64,000 nucleotides of DNA from Shinisaurus crocodilurus (GCA_021292165.1 CM037888.1:29253140-29317139); one strand, 5' to 3'. Positions 20,943 through 30,712 are shown, counted from the first letter of the stretch. Made by a program: numbers and translations. Notes: generated by a model from the sequence alone, not told the origin.

Positions 20943-21284
20943 CTGGAGGGGAGAAAGAAGAGGAAAGGTGACGTCACACGACGGTGTTCTGCCGGAGCTT
21001 TCCTCGGCACCCTCGAGGCATTCCTCCTGGCTGCCTGGGAGCCAGCTGTCTGAGCACGGTTCCCATGTGGCTGGAATCACACTTCAGTGAGCCTGCCACA
21101 TGGATGGGGGACCCAGACATGTGAGTCTTGTGCTGTTGGTTCTGTGGGGAAGATCTACACACCATCAGCAGGCCATTTAAACTTCTCCAAGCCATGCACA
21201 TCTGCTCATAGGTAAGTGACTTCTAGGTGGACATCTTGAGATACCTGTCTGTGTGGGAGGGCAGGGCTAGAACTAATAGATGGA
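20943..21284. other. SLCO3A1 intron, nothing recognised
   Basis: Includes the polypyrimidine tract and acceptor of the adjacent exon at 20943-20960. The remainder is unassigned. Confidence 0.5.
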
Positions 21285-21545
21285 CACATTCCATGAAAGG
21301 AGACTTTGACTAAACGTTAGGAGAACCATCCTAAAGGTATTAGCTGCTTGACGGTGGAACGGACTGCCTCGGGAGGTGGTGGGCAGTCTGTTCCACTGTT
21401 TGCTGGAGGCGTTTAAGCAGAGGCTGGACGGCCACCTGTCAGGGAAGCTGCAGTTGCATCCTCCATTGCAGAACCTGTACAGAGCAAGGGGCTGGACTAG
21501 ATGGCCTCCAAGGTACCTTCCACCTCCACGATTCTATGAAGTGGC
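21285..21545 (+). mobile_element. CR1-type LINE 3' end
   Basis: Contains TAGGAGAACCATCCTAAAGG, CGGACTGCCTCGGGAGGTGG, GGCTGGACGGCCACCTGTC, GGGGCTGGACTAGATGGCC and CACGATTCTATGAA, the canonical order of CR1 3' UTR blocks. Confidence 0.85.
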
Positions 21546-21877
21546 TCTTGCTTTGGCCGTAGTACTGGTGGTGCTGGATTCTAGGGTTGGAATATTCAAG
21601 ATTTCCTGAGTGCGACTTTGAGTCTCTAACTGAAGTGAGAAATCTATCCTACGTCATCTTTGGGATTGAATTCCAGGTGTTCAGTGTCCTACACAGCATC
21701 AAGTTGAATTCACAGAATTCTCTGAAATCCAAATCCTCAAGCTACTGGAAATACTTGCATCTGCTCCTCCAGAACGGTGAGGGTTCCCCTCTCGGGTGTT
21801 TTTGGCCACAATGCAGCCCAGAACTGAGGCCCTTGGCCCTCAACATGCCAGAATCACACGCATTTATATGAGGAAGG
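21546..21877. other. Intronic stretch, nothing recognised
   Basis: Unique-looking sequence between two repeats. Confidence 0.45.
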
Positions 21878-21985
21878 GTCTTAGCTTGATGGAAGGACAC
21901 CTCCTTTGCATGCAGAAGGCCCCGGGCTCAATTGCCAGCATCAGATAGCAAGTGATCAGCAGTAGGCGATGCCTTGGGGCAGAGA
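21878..21985 (+). mobile_element. tRNA-derived SINE fragment
   Basis: TTTGCATGCAGAAGGCCCCGG, GGCTCAATTGCCAGCATC and the following part correspond to the internal part of the CCATAGCTCAGTGG-type SINE. Confidence 0.6.
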
Positions 21986-22867
21986 TCATGGAACATCAGG
22001 ATAGACAATACAAAGTTGGGTGGAACAGCTAATGCTCTGGGAGACAGAGACAAAATTCAAAGCGACCTCGATAGGCTGGAGCGCTGGGCTGAAAACAACA
22101 GAATGAAATAGGGATAAATGCCAAGTGCTGCACCTAGGGAAAGGAAACCAAATGCACAGTTACAGAATGGGGGACACTTGGCTCAACAATACTACAAGTG
22201 AGAAGGATCTTGGAATTGTGGTAGATCACAAAGTGAATATGAGCCAGCAATGCGATGTGGCTGCAAAGAAGGCAAATGCTATTTTGGGCTGCATTAATAG
22301 AAGTATAGCTTCCAAATCGCGGGAAGTGATAATTCCCCTTTACTTGGCACTGGTTAGGCCTCATCTTGAGTACTGTGTCCAGTTCTGGGCACCACACTTT
22401 AAGAAGGATGTAGACAAACTGGAGAGGGTTCAGAGGAGGGCAACAAGGATGACAAAGGGACTGGAAACAAGGGCCTATGAAGAGAGACTGAAAGAACTGG
22501 GCATGTTTAGCCTTCAGAAGAGGAGACTGAGGGGAGATATGATAGCACTCTTGCAGTACTTGAAAGGTTGTCACACAAAGAGGAGGGCCAGGATTCATCC
22601 CAGTTTGCAGGACACGGAATAATGGGCTCAAGTTACAGGAACCCAGATTCCACCTAAACATCAGGAAAAATTTCCTGACTGCCAGAGCAATAAGACAATG
22701 GAACCAACTACCCAGGGAGGTGGTGGGCTCTCCCACTCTGGAGGCATTCAAGGTGCGGCTGGACAGCCATCTGTCGGGGATGCTTTGACCTGGATTCCTG
22801 CATTGAGCGGGGGGTTGGACTCGATGGCCTGGTAGGCCCCTTCCAACTCTACTTTTCTATGATTCTA
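21986..22867 (+). mobile_element. CR1 LINE, 3' 880 bp
   Basis: 5'-truncated CR1 ending in the 3' UTR blocks GGGAGGTGGTGGGCTCTCCC, GGGGGGTTGGACTCGATGG, CCCCTTCCAACTCTAC and TTCTATGATTCTA. The final ~60 bp are shared with the 5S-headed SINEs of this window, identifying CR1 as their partner LINE. Confidence 0.92.
22125..22622 (+). pseudogene. CR1 ORF2 reverse transcriptase, C-terminal remnant
   Basis: An open frame carries the conserved C-terminal CR1 sequence including [54 protein letters not shown] and [16 protein letters not shown], then [20 protein letters not shown]. The endonuclease and RT catalytic core are absent, so it is non-functional. The frame is still intact over about 165 residues, suggesting a fairly young copy. 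Confidence 0.93.
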
Positions 22868-22875
22868 GACTAGAT

Positions 22876-23047
22876 TTCATAGATAGATCATAGAGTTGGA
22901 AGGGGCCTACAAGGCTATCGAGTCCAACCCCCTGCTCAATGCAGGAAACTAGAGGAGGGGTCTCCCATCCAAGTAATAACCAGGCTTGACCCTGCTTAGC
23001 TTTCCACGCTCAGAGACAAGCTGAGCCAGCGTAAGCCACAGGCCTGT
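22876..23047 (-). mobile_element. 5S rRNA-derived SINE with CR1 tail, copy 1
   Basis: Minus strand: CAGGCCTGTGGCTTACGCTG, then a 5S-like block GGAAAGCTAAGCAGGGTC and TTACTTGGATGGGAGACC (the 5S box A and box C of the internal promoter), then CR1 tail TTTCCTGCATTGAGCAGGGG, GGTTGGACTCGATAGCC, CCCCTTCCAACTCTATGATC. The two parts meet at GAGACCCCTCCTCTAG. Confidence 0.9.
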
Positions 23048-23177
23048 ATGGATGGATGGATGGATAGTCTGATGTGGTATAAAGCAGCCCCCTATGCTGC
23101 TTCATTCCATTTCCTTTCTCCCTGCTTCCTGGTATAAGGCAGCATACTATGACCAAAAAACTGGGCAATCCATTTTG
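23048..23177. other. Unassigned with (GGAT)n
   Basis: Short GGATGGAT run followed by a segment like the 3' end of a tRNA SINE (TGGTATAAAGCAGC). Not further resolved. Confidence 0.4.
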
Positions 23178-23297
23178 GAGAAGGGCCATAGCACAGTAGG
23201 GCTGCGAAAGACCCCATGCCTGAAGCCCAGGTGACCCACTGCCATTCCAGTGTAGATAATATTTGGGCAACGGTCTAATTCAGTAGAAGGCAGCTTA
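23178..23297 (+). mobile_element. tRNA-derived SINE, diverged
   Basis: GGGCCATAGCACAGTAGGGC (box A region), CATGCCTGAAGCCCAGGTGAC, CCAGTGTAGATAATATTTGG and AATTCAGTAGAAGGCAGCTT correspond to the GCCATAGCTCAGTGG SINE. Confidence 0.65.
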
Positions 23298-23362
23298 TTA
23301 TTGTATTTTCTTATAGCACAGACTTATGTTTGTATGTATGTATATATATATATATATATTTA

Positions 23363-24112
23363 CGTACAGTATTTGAATACCGCTCCCTATCTAAACAGAA
23401 CCTGGAGTGGTGAACAATAAAAAGATAAAAACAGATAAAAGAAACAAAAACAATACATTGGAAACAAGGTATCATTAAAATATTTTTGGTTTTGTTTTTA
23501 TCCTGTTTTTCTTGTAAACCGCCCAGGGAGCCTTTGGGCTGATGGGCAGTAAATAAATATAATAATAAATAAATAAATAATAAAATGGTGGTTGGATTGT
23601 AGAGAAGGCTTCCCTGAACAAGGAAGGCTCCAAAAGCAACAGTGTCAGAGCCTGCCTGACCTCCAGAGGCAGGGAGATCCACAGAAGTGGGAGCCACCAC
23701 ACTGAAGACTCTTCTCCTGGTGGACTCCAGTCAGGCCAAAGGCCCATGTGGAACCACCAGGAGAATGTCCTCCGATGACCTCAGTGACTGGGCAGGCTGG
23801 TAAGGGAGGAGGCGCTCTCTCAGGTAACCTGGCCCCAAGTTGTTTCAGGCTTTGTACACAGGTACCAGCCCGGTAGTGAATAGGCAGCCAGTGCAGTTCC
23901 TTCAGCAAAGCAGTTGCATGCTGAAAAGGGACAGCCGACAACAGTCGAGCTGCTGCATTCTGCACTAGCTCCAGCTTCCAGAGCAGCCTCAAGGGCAGCC
24001 CCACATAGAGCGCATTGCAGTCATCCAGTCTTGAGGTTACTAGCGCCTGTATCACTGTGGCCGAGCTATCCTTGTCCAGGAGAGGCTGTAGCTGGCGAAC
24101 CATACATACAGT
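23363..24112 (-). mobile_element. L2-like LINE, 3' part
   Basis: The 3' end TACAGTATTTGAATACCGCTCC matches 8656-8866. The minus-strand C-terminal coding region (24103-23900) contains [31 protein letters not shown] and [16 protein letters not shown]. Segment 23470-23585 inside it reads as a plus-strand LINE tail (GTAAACCGCCCAGGGAGCC then AATAAATAAAT), apparently a nested fragment. Confidence 0.82.
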
Positions 24113-25721
24113 ATCTACTCAGAAATAAATCCATTGAGTCAATGGGATTTACTCCCACGTAAATTGGAACAGGACTGCATTCGAAAGTGGAGGAATTTCC
24201 AGTATTACATCCTTATTGTTGACTTTGAATTGGAGGATCTAAGAGAAAGATAAAAGGCTGTCAAGGAAATCTGCGCTAATCACAGAAGGGCCATCCCTCC
24301 ATTTTCCAACAGATTATTCTAAGTTGTCATCATAAGATTCTCATCTTTGAACTGATTTCGTCCAGTGGCTTTACACAGTGTTGATCTCGTTAGTCACGCC
24401 GAGCGTGCTAAATGGCAATCGAGGGTATACAATTAATACATCCATACACTCCCTAATAACACCACTACCGTGACCCGCCCTGGAATGGATTGCTATGAGG
24501 TGCACAGGGCCATCTAGTGGCTGTAGAGCATATTACGAGCACACGCAGTTCACTTTGAATTACTGGGTCAGTAGCACAAAACCCGTGGGCGTGTTGTGCA
24601 CCGATTTAGCTCTTGGGTTGTGTCCCAAATGTTGGGCTAGGGAGGCACCCGCCTTCCATTAAAGAGCAGGTACAGAGATAACCCACCAGCGGTGAATGGG
24701 CATCTCTTTATGGGTAACTGCAGCAAATGTCTACCAAACCGGTTAACCTGGTTTGTTCTACAATGCTGGCTCTTTGTTGCTGTTTTTACAAATCTTCCTC
24801 ATCTCCCCGGCACAGAGAAGTTCAGACTACTATCTATCTTTTCCCTCCACTCCCCACTCTGCAACTCGCAGTCTGTTTTTAGGAAGCGTGTGTGTGACGG
24901 TCGGCCGCCCACTGCCCCCTGAAACCTCTGGGGAGATGCACATTTCTTCCATGGGTCTGTTTGTTGCACAAAACACCGGCAATGTTGAATTCTCCCAGAC
25001 CAAAAGCTGGATCGTCTGCATCTTGCACAAGTTGCACCCAGTATCATCCCATCCACTCGTGTGCGCATGCACGGATGTGTGTAATTCCCGTGTTCATTTC
25101 CAATTAACCCTAAGATCTCCTCAAGGGCCGGCCTTTAGCCACAAAGCTCATGCAAGATGCTCTCTTTGTTTTTGAGAAGGGAATGTGAGAGCAAAGAGAG
25201 AGAGGAGAGAGAGAGAGAGAGAGATTGCCTTACAAAGTGACTCTTGAGCTAATGAATCAGACAGAGCATTTTCTACTTCAGTGAGCATTTTAATTATTCC
25301 GGAGATAACACAGCTTGAGCGAGATAGAATGCTAATACGAGCAAGAAGAACCTCGCCTCGCCTTAATACCTGGCGACTAACTCCTCCGTGAATTAAATGT
25401 GAAAATCATTACATTTGAAAATTATCTCTCTGAAGTGCTGCTGAAGCCACAGTGGGGCTTGTTCACTTTTTACAAGTTCCACCCCCTCTTCCTTCCTCCC
25501 TCCCTCCCTTCCTTCCTACTCTGCTTTGCATTTTTGGAGTCTGAAGAGCTCCTATGTCAATTTTCTCTTATGTCAACTGCCGACTCTTCCTTCAGATGCT
25601 CAGATGTTAAACTCACTGGTTGCCACAGCTGGGGGTAAGAAGTGAAGTAGGCAAACACCCACCCACCCACCCACCTGCCACAAGGGAGGTCCCCTGACGT
25701 GCTGTTTTAGGATGCAGAGCA
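24113..25721. other. Repeat-poor intronic stretch
   Basis: Only short simple repeats: (GA)n at 25196-25225, CCTTCCTCCC at 25488-25516, and (ACCC)n at 25655-25674. 25240-25460 is AT-rich, repeat-free and motif-dense (TAATTATT, ATTAAATG); it could be conserved non-coding DNA but I cannot test that. Confidence 0.45.
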
Positions 25722-25861
25722 GCAGCGATGCGGAATGTGTGTGGCTGTCCAGATGTTGTTGGACTGCAACTCCCATCAGCCCACCCAGCATAGCCAATGG
25801 TGAGGGATGCTGGGAGTTGCAATCCTGCAACATTTGGAGGGTCACACATCCCCCATCCCTG
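25722..25861. mobile_element. Diverged palindromic hAT-like MITE
   Basis: Arms GTCCAGATGTTGTTGGACTG, CAACTCCCATCAGCCC and GATGCTGGGAGTTGCA, CAACATTTGGAGGGTC are inverted matches. Same design as 31230-31369; termini not intact. Confidence 0.65.
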
Positions 25862-26276
25862 ACGGATAGGGCGTCTATTTGAGTGAAGTGAAATATGCAA
25901 ATATTCGATCTGCAAACTGCAAACTGAAATGGTACAGCCCAGCAAGACATGATGGGGGGGGGGGGGGGCTTTGGCTTCTCTAGTTCTAGCCAGCCAATGT
26001 GGGGGGTGGGGGGGGGAGAGAGACATCGTAGGAGGCAATGCCAGGATGGAAGATGTTGCCTCCTGTGTCATCAAGATAAGCTCAACATCAAGGAGATGCT
26101 GCTCCCTTTGATTTCTCCTTTTGCCTTTGTTGATCAAAGGCATCTGTTTTTTCATTGCAGATTTAAAAACCCACCTCCTCATCCAGGCAAAGAAGTATCT
26201 CTGGGGAGAGATGTCACCTCACTGTCCCAGCTGCACAGTCCCGCCTTCACATTTGAAAGGCAAAGCTTCACTTTGG
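25862..26276. other. Intronic stretch, nothing recognised
   Basis: Contains a G-run at 25952-25968 and another G-rich tract near 26000-26016. An internal open frame (26121-26200) has no recognisable domain. Confidence 0.4.
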
Positions 26277-26462
26277 CTGGGTTCACATGAAACGCAACCC
26301 ACCATGGGTAACTAGCCACGGTGGGTTGCTGTGTCATCCGAACCTAGACTGCTTCCTGCAGGGTGGCTCTTTTGGGGCAACAAGCCACCCCGACAACCCA
26401 TGGCTTGTTCTAGGGGTTGTTCAACCCATGATGGGTTGCCGTGTTGTCTGAACCCAGCAGAG
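26277..26462. mobile_element. Foldback MITE with GCTGGGTTCA ends
   Basis: Ends GCTGGGTTCACATGAAACGC and TGTTGTCTGAACCCAGC with inner GCAACCCACCATGG and CATGATGGGTTGC are inverted matches. A second such element is at 58083-58399. Confidence 0.75.
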
Positions 26463-26639
26463 CAATTTCATTTTGGGTTATGGGGACCAGCTAGCGAGCC
26501 GCTCGGCAAGAGGGGCAAAAAAAAACAAACCCTGCCGCACTTTGCAATCTCACCCATGCTGCTGCCAGAGACAACCAGTGACAGCCCCTCCATCTCTGCC
26601 CAACCGGCACTTTGGAGTGACCGTCGCTGGTTTGCCACC
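26463..26639. other. Probable outer part of the long foldback
   Basis: Resembles, in reverse orientation, 27660-27775 (for example CACTTTGCAATCTCACCC versus GGGTGAGTTTGCGCAA-like sequence), but similarity is patchy. Confidence 0.35.
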
Positions 26640-27557
26640 CCCAGAAAAAAAATATTCAGCCCCAGAAATGTGCGCAAATGTCTTTGTTTTTTTGTTTTTT
26701 TTAATTTGTTGGTCTTGCGCTGTTGCGCACGTGTGCTCTTTTGGCATTCTGATATATGTAGTCTTGCCTGGTCAATGCCCTTGTCAGTTTCGGCTGTCAA
26801 ATGCTAACAGATGCAGAGTAGGTGCACCAAAAGGGGATGGGCTTAAGATCTTCGCCTTAGCAATGCAATGCTCCCAATTTCTAGAGCTGAACTGGCACTT
26901 CTCAGTGCCCTCCACCCTTTCGATACTTCCCTAAGTCGCCAGCTAGTCCAGAAAGGGGAGATCTTAAGGCCACCCCCTTTCGATGGCTCCTTTTTGGAGC
27001 CATCACTGAGGTTCTCTGACAGCTGTCAAAAAACCCTGAGAAGGCAGCTGAATGGGACGGAGTGTATGAAACCACACTGAGTGGGGTACCCCACTCGATC
27101 TGTCCCATTCTGCCACCTAGAAGGGTTTTTTTTTTTGTTTTAAAAAAACTCTCTAGGAACTTTGTGCATTTTTCTAACAGGAAAACATATGCAGATTTCA
27201 AGGCTGAGAAGTAAATAGAGGGGAAATATAATGCAAATTTCCCCTCCATTTGCTTCCCAGTCTTGAAATCTGCATACATGCCCCCTGTAAAATATAAATT
27301 TTTACTTCCCAGCCATGAAATTTGCATATATTTCACAGTTTTAAAAAATGCACAAATTTTCCACACTGGAAAATATATGCAAATTTCATGGCTGGGAAAT
27401 AAATGGAGGGGAAATTCGCAATTTGGCCTATATGCAGTCTCACCTTGTCAATCTGGTAGTGTTTGACAGCTGAAACTGACAAGGATATTGACCAGGCAAG
27501 GCTGCATATATCGGAAAGCCATAAGAGCGCACTTGCACAACTGCGAAAGACTGACAA

Positions 27558-27616
<59 letters not shown>

Positions 27617-27655
27617 GAATGCATTCGTGCACATTTCTGGGGATGGAAAAAAAAA
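26640..27655. mobile_element. Long-arm foldback element
   Basis: The left arm (26640-26805: CCCCAGAAATGTGCGC, TTGCCTGGTCAATGCC, TTGTCAGTTTCGGCTGTCAA) is the inverted counterpart of the right arm (27450-27655: TTTGACAGCTGAAACTGACA, ATTGACCAGGCAAGGC, GTGCACATTTCTGGGG). Arms are about 160-200 bp. The interior contains at least four ~45-bp units of a TATGCAAATTTCATGGCTGG type in alternating orientation (27181-27415). No transposase seen. Confidence 0.8.
27557..27614. repeat. (AAT)n microsatellite
   Basis: About 19 AAT units within the right arm of the foldback. Confidence 0.97.
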
Positions 27656-28154
27656 CACGACCCAGATTGCGCATTTTTGAAGCTCCAGGGGGAGAAAAAA
27701 AAGGTGTCGAACGAAAAGGGGTTGTGAACGTCTGTCGGGGTTGTCGTGTTGCGCAAACTCACCCTTTGGAAGCTCTGAGCCCCCTCTTCTCCTTGGACAT
27801 CTGCCAGCACCTCTGCTCCCCTCCCCCACTGATGGCTATTCTGCTGCCCCCCACTAAAATAATTATTTTTCTGGCCTAATGCACTGAGCATTACTGGTTG
27901 GCTGAGCCTCACCCATTACATTCTTTCCCCACAGCAATCCTATATTGTGAGCAATTAAAGCGGCAGCCAGAGCCAGCTCCCTGGTGCTTCTCGGAGCACT
28001 GTTGTTGCCACTCGCCTTCGGAGTCCACTAGAGGGCGCTTTGCACGGGGCACCTTGAACCCAGAATTGGTTCTATGATTCAAACCCCTTTAGGTGGGTTC
28101 AATTCACCCGCAGTCTCCATCTCCTTCTCTCTGGTTCCCCATCTCCCTGTCTAG
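27656..28154. other. Intronic stretch, nothing recognised
   Basis: May contain the outer edge of the foldback up to about 27780; the remainder is unassigned. Confidence 0.4.
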
Positions 28155-28321
28155 ATTCATAGATCATAGAGTTGGAAGGAGCCTACAAGGCCATCGAGTC
28201 CAACCCCCTGCTCAATGCAGGAAACTAGAGGAGGGGTCTCCTATCCAAGTAATAACCAGGCCTGACCCTGCTTAGCTTTCCACGCTCAGACAAGCTGAGC
28301 CAGCGCGAGCCACAGGCCTGT
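28155..28321 (-). mobile_element. 5S rRNA-derived SINE with CR1 tail, copy 2
   Basis: Minus strand has CAGGCCTGTGGCTCGCGCTG, GAGCGTGGAAAGCTAAGCAG, CTTGGATAGGAGACCCCTCC and the CR1 tail ending CTATGATCTATGAATC. Very close to copies 1 and 3. Confidence 0.92.
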
Positions 28322-28354
28322 CTCTCCTAGCAAACCTCATCATGCCCTCAGCAT

Positions 28355-28713
28355 AGGTTCAAACTACACATTACGCTAATTCCTGTCATTTGTAGCTGAC
28401 CCCTTGCTTTGTTTTTTTACTCTAGCGTAAGCACGCATGGCCCCGATTTGGATTGGGACCACAGTGAACCACAATTTGCTTCCTGAAAGATGCTGCCTAT
28501 GGGGTGGGGTTAAAAAAAGGAAAAAAAAATCTCCATTGGTGTAAATGGAGGTCTTTTTTCGTTTGTTTTTTTAACCTCCCTGTGGGGGTGGTGGGATGCA
28601 AACAGTGCGCTGTGGCCCAATCTGAATCAGGGTAGACTAGACTAGAGTAAAAACAAAACAAAATGAGGGGTTGGCTACACACTAGGGAATTAACAAGACA
28701 TGCAGTTTGGACC
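28355..28713. mobile_element. Foldback MITE, family D, copy 1
   Basis: Arms of about 120 bp: left GGTTCAAACTACACATTACG, GCTGACCCCTTGCTTTGTTT, TTTACTCTAGCGTAAGCACG, GATTTGGATTGGGACCACAG; right arm is the diverged reverse complement ending AGTTTGGACC. The inner motif series is shared with 32115-32446. Confidence 0.8.
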
Positions 28714-29036
28714 TTACTCCTGCAGCCCGTGTTAAATTAACTCTGTAGATCGGTTCACGCAGAGAGCTTCAGCTATGGGGCAGTATAGAAGTAAAATTAA
28801 TAACAACAACAAGAACCACTCATGAAGATACAGGGTGTGGGTTTCTATGCTCATGGTGAGCTTTCAAATACGCAGCAGCACGGTCTCTTTACAAGAGCAG
28901 AGCATGATGCAGTGTTCAGAACTGGTTAAAAATATTCAATACCCAGAGTTTAGAAACCCTGAAAAACTGCCTCGCTGGATGTCAAGCTGAGGTCCATAAA
29001 AAAGAGCCCTGCTGGATCAGACTAAAGGTCCATTTA
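28714..29036. other. Intronic stretch with a short CR1 end
   Basis: 28998-29033 (AAAGAGCCCTGCTGGATCAG) looks like a CR1 3' terminus in antisense; a Harbinger-like MITE inserted into it at 29037. Confidence 0.45.
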
Positions 29037-29140
29037 GGGTGCAATCCCATGCACGTTTAGACAAAAAAGTCCTACAACTCCCTGGGAATGCTGGGAATTG
29101 TAGGACTTTTTTCTGTCTAAATATGCACGAGATTGCACTT
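29037..29140. mobile_element. PIF/Harbinger-like MITE, copy 1
   Basis: Ends GGGTGCAATCCCATGC and GAGATTGCACTT flanked by TTA on each side (29034-29036, 29141-29143). The interior CAAAAAAGTCCTACAACTCC and its complement form a palindrome. TTA duplications and GGG-starting ends fit PIF/Harbinger. Confidence 0.75.
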
Positions 29141-29188
29141 TTAGATAACTTCACAGAGGATAGGTCTATTAGCTATGAAGTTATCCAA

Positions 29189-29283
29189 AAGTGCAATCCT
29201 ATGCATGTTTCGACAGACACAGCTGGCTGGGGAATGCTGGGAGCTGTAGGATTTTTTTCGGTCTAAACATGCATAGAATTGCC
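29189..29283. mobile_element. PIF/Harbinger-like MITE, copy 2
   Basis: GTGCAATCCTATGCATG at the left and CTAAACATGCATAGAATTGC at the right, with CTGGCTGGGGAATGCTGGGA inside. Degenerate ends. It lies only 48 bp from copy 1, the spacer holding a CR1-like TTCACAGAGGATAGGTCTAT relic. Confidence 0.65.
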
Positions 29284-29319
29284 ATGGCTCTCCAGGGTTT
29301 CAGAAAGGGAGTCTTTTCC

Positions 29320-29452
29320 TTGCAAATCACGTTGCAAGCTCAGAAATGTATGAACTTCAACCATAGATTGCGTCTCAGTCTGTGTTCGATCTGGAAGGTG
29401 CAAACTGGGTGAATCCTGATCAAAAACAAACTGAAACAAAATTCTCGTACAT
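29320..29452. repeat. Dispersed MITE fragment shared with 54500-54655
   Basis: Shares AAGGTGCAAACTGGGT, AATCCTGAT and ACTGAAACAAAATT-like blocks with 54595-54650, ending at TACATCCC/TACAGCCC. Probably the end of a GGGATGTA-type MITE. Confidence 0.5.
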
Positions 29453-29514
29453 CCCTTGTTGCAATTTAAATATGGGTAAACATGCATGGGATTGCGCTCT
29501 CCGGGTTTTTAGAT

Positions 29515-29612
29515 GCAAGTCTTCCCAGCCCTACCTGGGGATGCTCGGTATTGAACCTGAGACCTTCTGCATGCAAAGCAGGTGCCCCAGCACTGAGCAA
29601 AGGACCTTCCCC
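29515..29612 (-). mobile_element. tRNA-derived SINE fragment
   Basis: The minus strand carries CTTTGCATGCAGAAGGTCTC and GGTTCAATACCGAGCATC, the box-B half of the CCATAGCTCAGTGG SINE. Interrupted or joined to the next fragment. Confidence 0.65.
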
Positions 29613-29613
29613 A

Positions 29614-29811
29614 ATATGAAGCTGCCTTGGACTGAGTCAAACCATTGGCCTATCTAGCTCAGTCTTGTCTACACGCATTGGCAGTGGGCAGTGGCTCTTC
29701 AGGGTTTCAGAAAAGGAGTCTTTTTTTCCAGTCCTACCTGGAGACGCCAGAGATTAAACTAGAGGTCTTCTGCTGGTGGAGGAGGTGCCCTACCACTGAA
29801 CCATGGGCATC
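29614..29811 (-). mobile_element. tRNA-derived SINE, near full length
   Basis: The minus strand runs CCATGGTTCAGTGGTAGGGC (box A), GTTTAATCTCTGGCGTCTCC (box B), CAGGTAGGACTGG, and the 3' end GACTCAGTCCAAGGCAGCTT. Confidence 0.75.
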
Positions 29812-30043
29812 TCCAAGGACACAAGGCAGTTCTTGTGCGGCCTTATGAATTGGAAACGTGCCATAGACCACACCTGGCATTCTGCTGTAACTGCTCATTG
29901 CAGGGGAAGATGGCTGGGAAAGCCTAGTCCTCTAGTACCGGTCTTCTCACTGCAGTCCAACTGAGGCCTGAGAGGGATCTGAGGAACCTCAGGATTCTCT
30001 GGACAAAGCCACTGGATCAGATCACCACCCTAGGTCCGACTTA
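29812..30043. other. Unassigned intronic segment
   Basis: No recognisable element between the SINE and the Harbinger-like MITE. Confidence 0.4.
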
Positions 30044-30179
30044 GGGTGCAATCCTATGCATGTTTAGACAGAAAAACAAGTCCTACAACTCCCAGAATGC
30101 CCCAGCCAGCATGGCTGGCTGGGTATGCTGGGACTTGTAGGACTTGTTTTTCTGTCTAAACATGCATAGGATTGTGCTC
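30044..30179. mobile_element. PIF/Harbinger-like MITE, copy 3
   Basis: Ends GGGTGCAATCCTATGCATG and CATGCATAGGATTGTGCTC, flanked by TTA (30041-30043) and TGA (30180-30182). Arms contain GTCCTACAACTCCCAGAATGCC and the complementary GCTGGGACTTGTAGGAC, a nearly perfect hairpin. Confidence 0.8.
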
Positions 30180-30445
30180 TGAGTCTTGCATTCTGTGCCC
30201 AAGAGTAGCCGGCCAACAGAAGCAATTCTCTAGTGATTTGAGCTCTGAGAAGGAAGCTCCCTCTTAAAACCACACCAACGACAACACCAGGAAATAATTA
30301 AAGGCCGGGGGGGGATGAAAGATCTGTGGGTGGGTGGCGAGAGGCAAGCGAGTTAGCCAATTCCTGGGTCAGGTGATGAATCTAACCAGTCATTAACCTG
30401 TCAGCTTCCGTGGAAGCCACGTGGGCTACGAGGGAAGTGCGTCAC

Positions 30446-30712
30446 CTCTCAGCTGCTGGAAGCAGGAGGTGGCGTCTTCGGCTCCCACCGAGTGCCGCGG
30501 GAGGACCCCGTTGCTTGGCTTCGGCCGCTCATAGTCCCCTTCTGGCAGCATGGCTTGCTCAGCCTCTGTCATCTCCTCCGGCCGGCGGGTCAGGGACTGC
30601 GGGAATCCGAACATCGGGAGAGACGAGAAGAAAAGTAAGGCACCACAGAGCAAGAAGCCTGTCCACCATGCGCCAATCCACCTTGGGTCATCGGGAGTGA
30701 TGTCCAGCTTAC
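30446..30712 (-). CDS. SLCO3A1: SLCO3A1 internal coding exon, OATP signature, TM6 and cytoplasmic loop (267 bp)
   Basis: The exon begins after acceptor TTTGTTCTTTACAG and ends before donor GTGACG. It encodes SKLDITPDD followed by PRWIGAWWTGFLL, the superfamily signature (D-x-R-W-I-G-A-W-W-x-G-F-L) that marks the start of TM6. TM6 continues CGALLFFSSLPMFGFPQSL. A hydrophilic, presumably cytoplasmic loop of about 45 residues follows, rich in Arg, Glu and Pro, with the conserved stretch EQAML...YERPKPSNGV and ending SCFQQLR. The loop is where this copy differs most from the remembered human protein. The last base is the G of a Val codon completed by the next exon. A GGGATG-type MITE (30829-31138) lies about 115 bp upstream of the acceptor. 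Confidence 0.95.
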
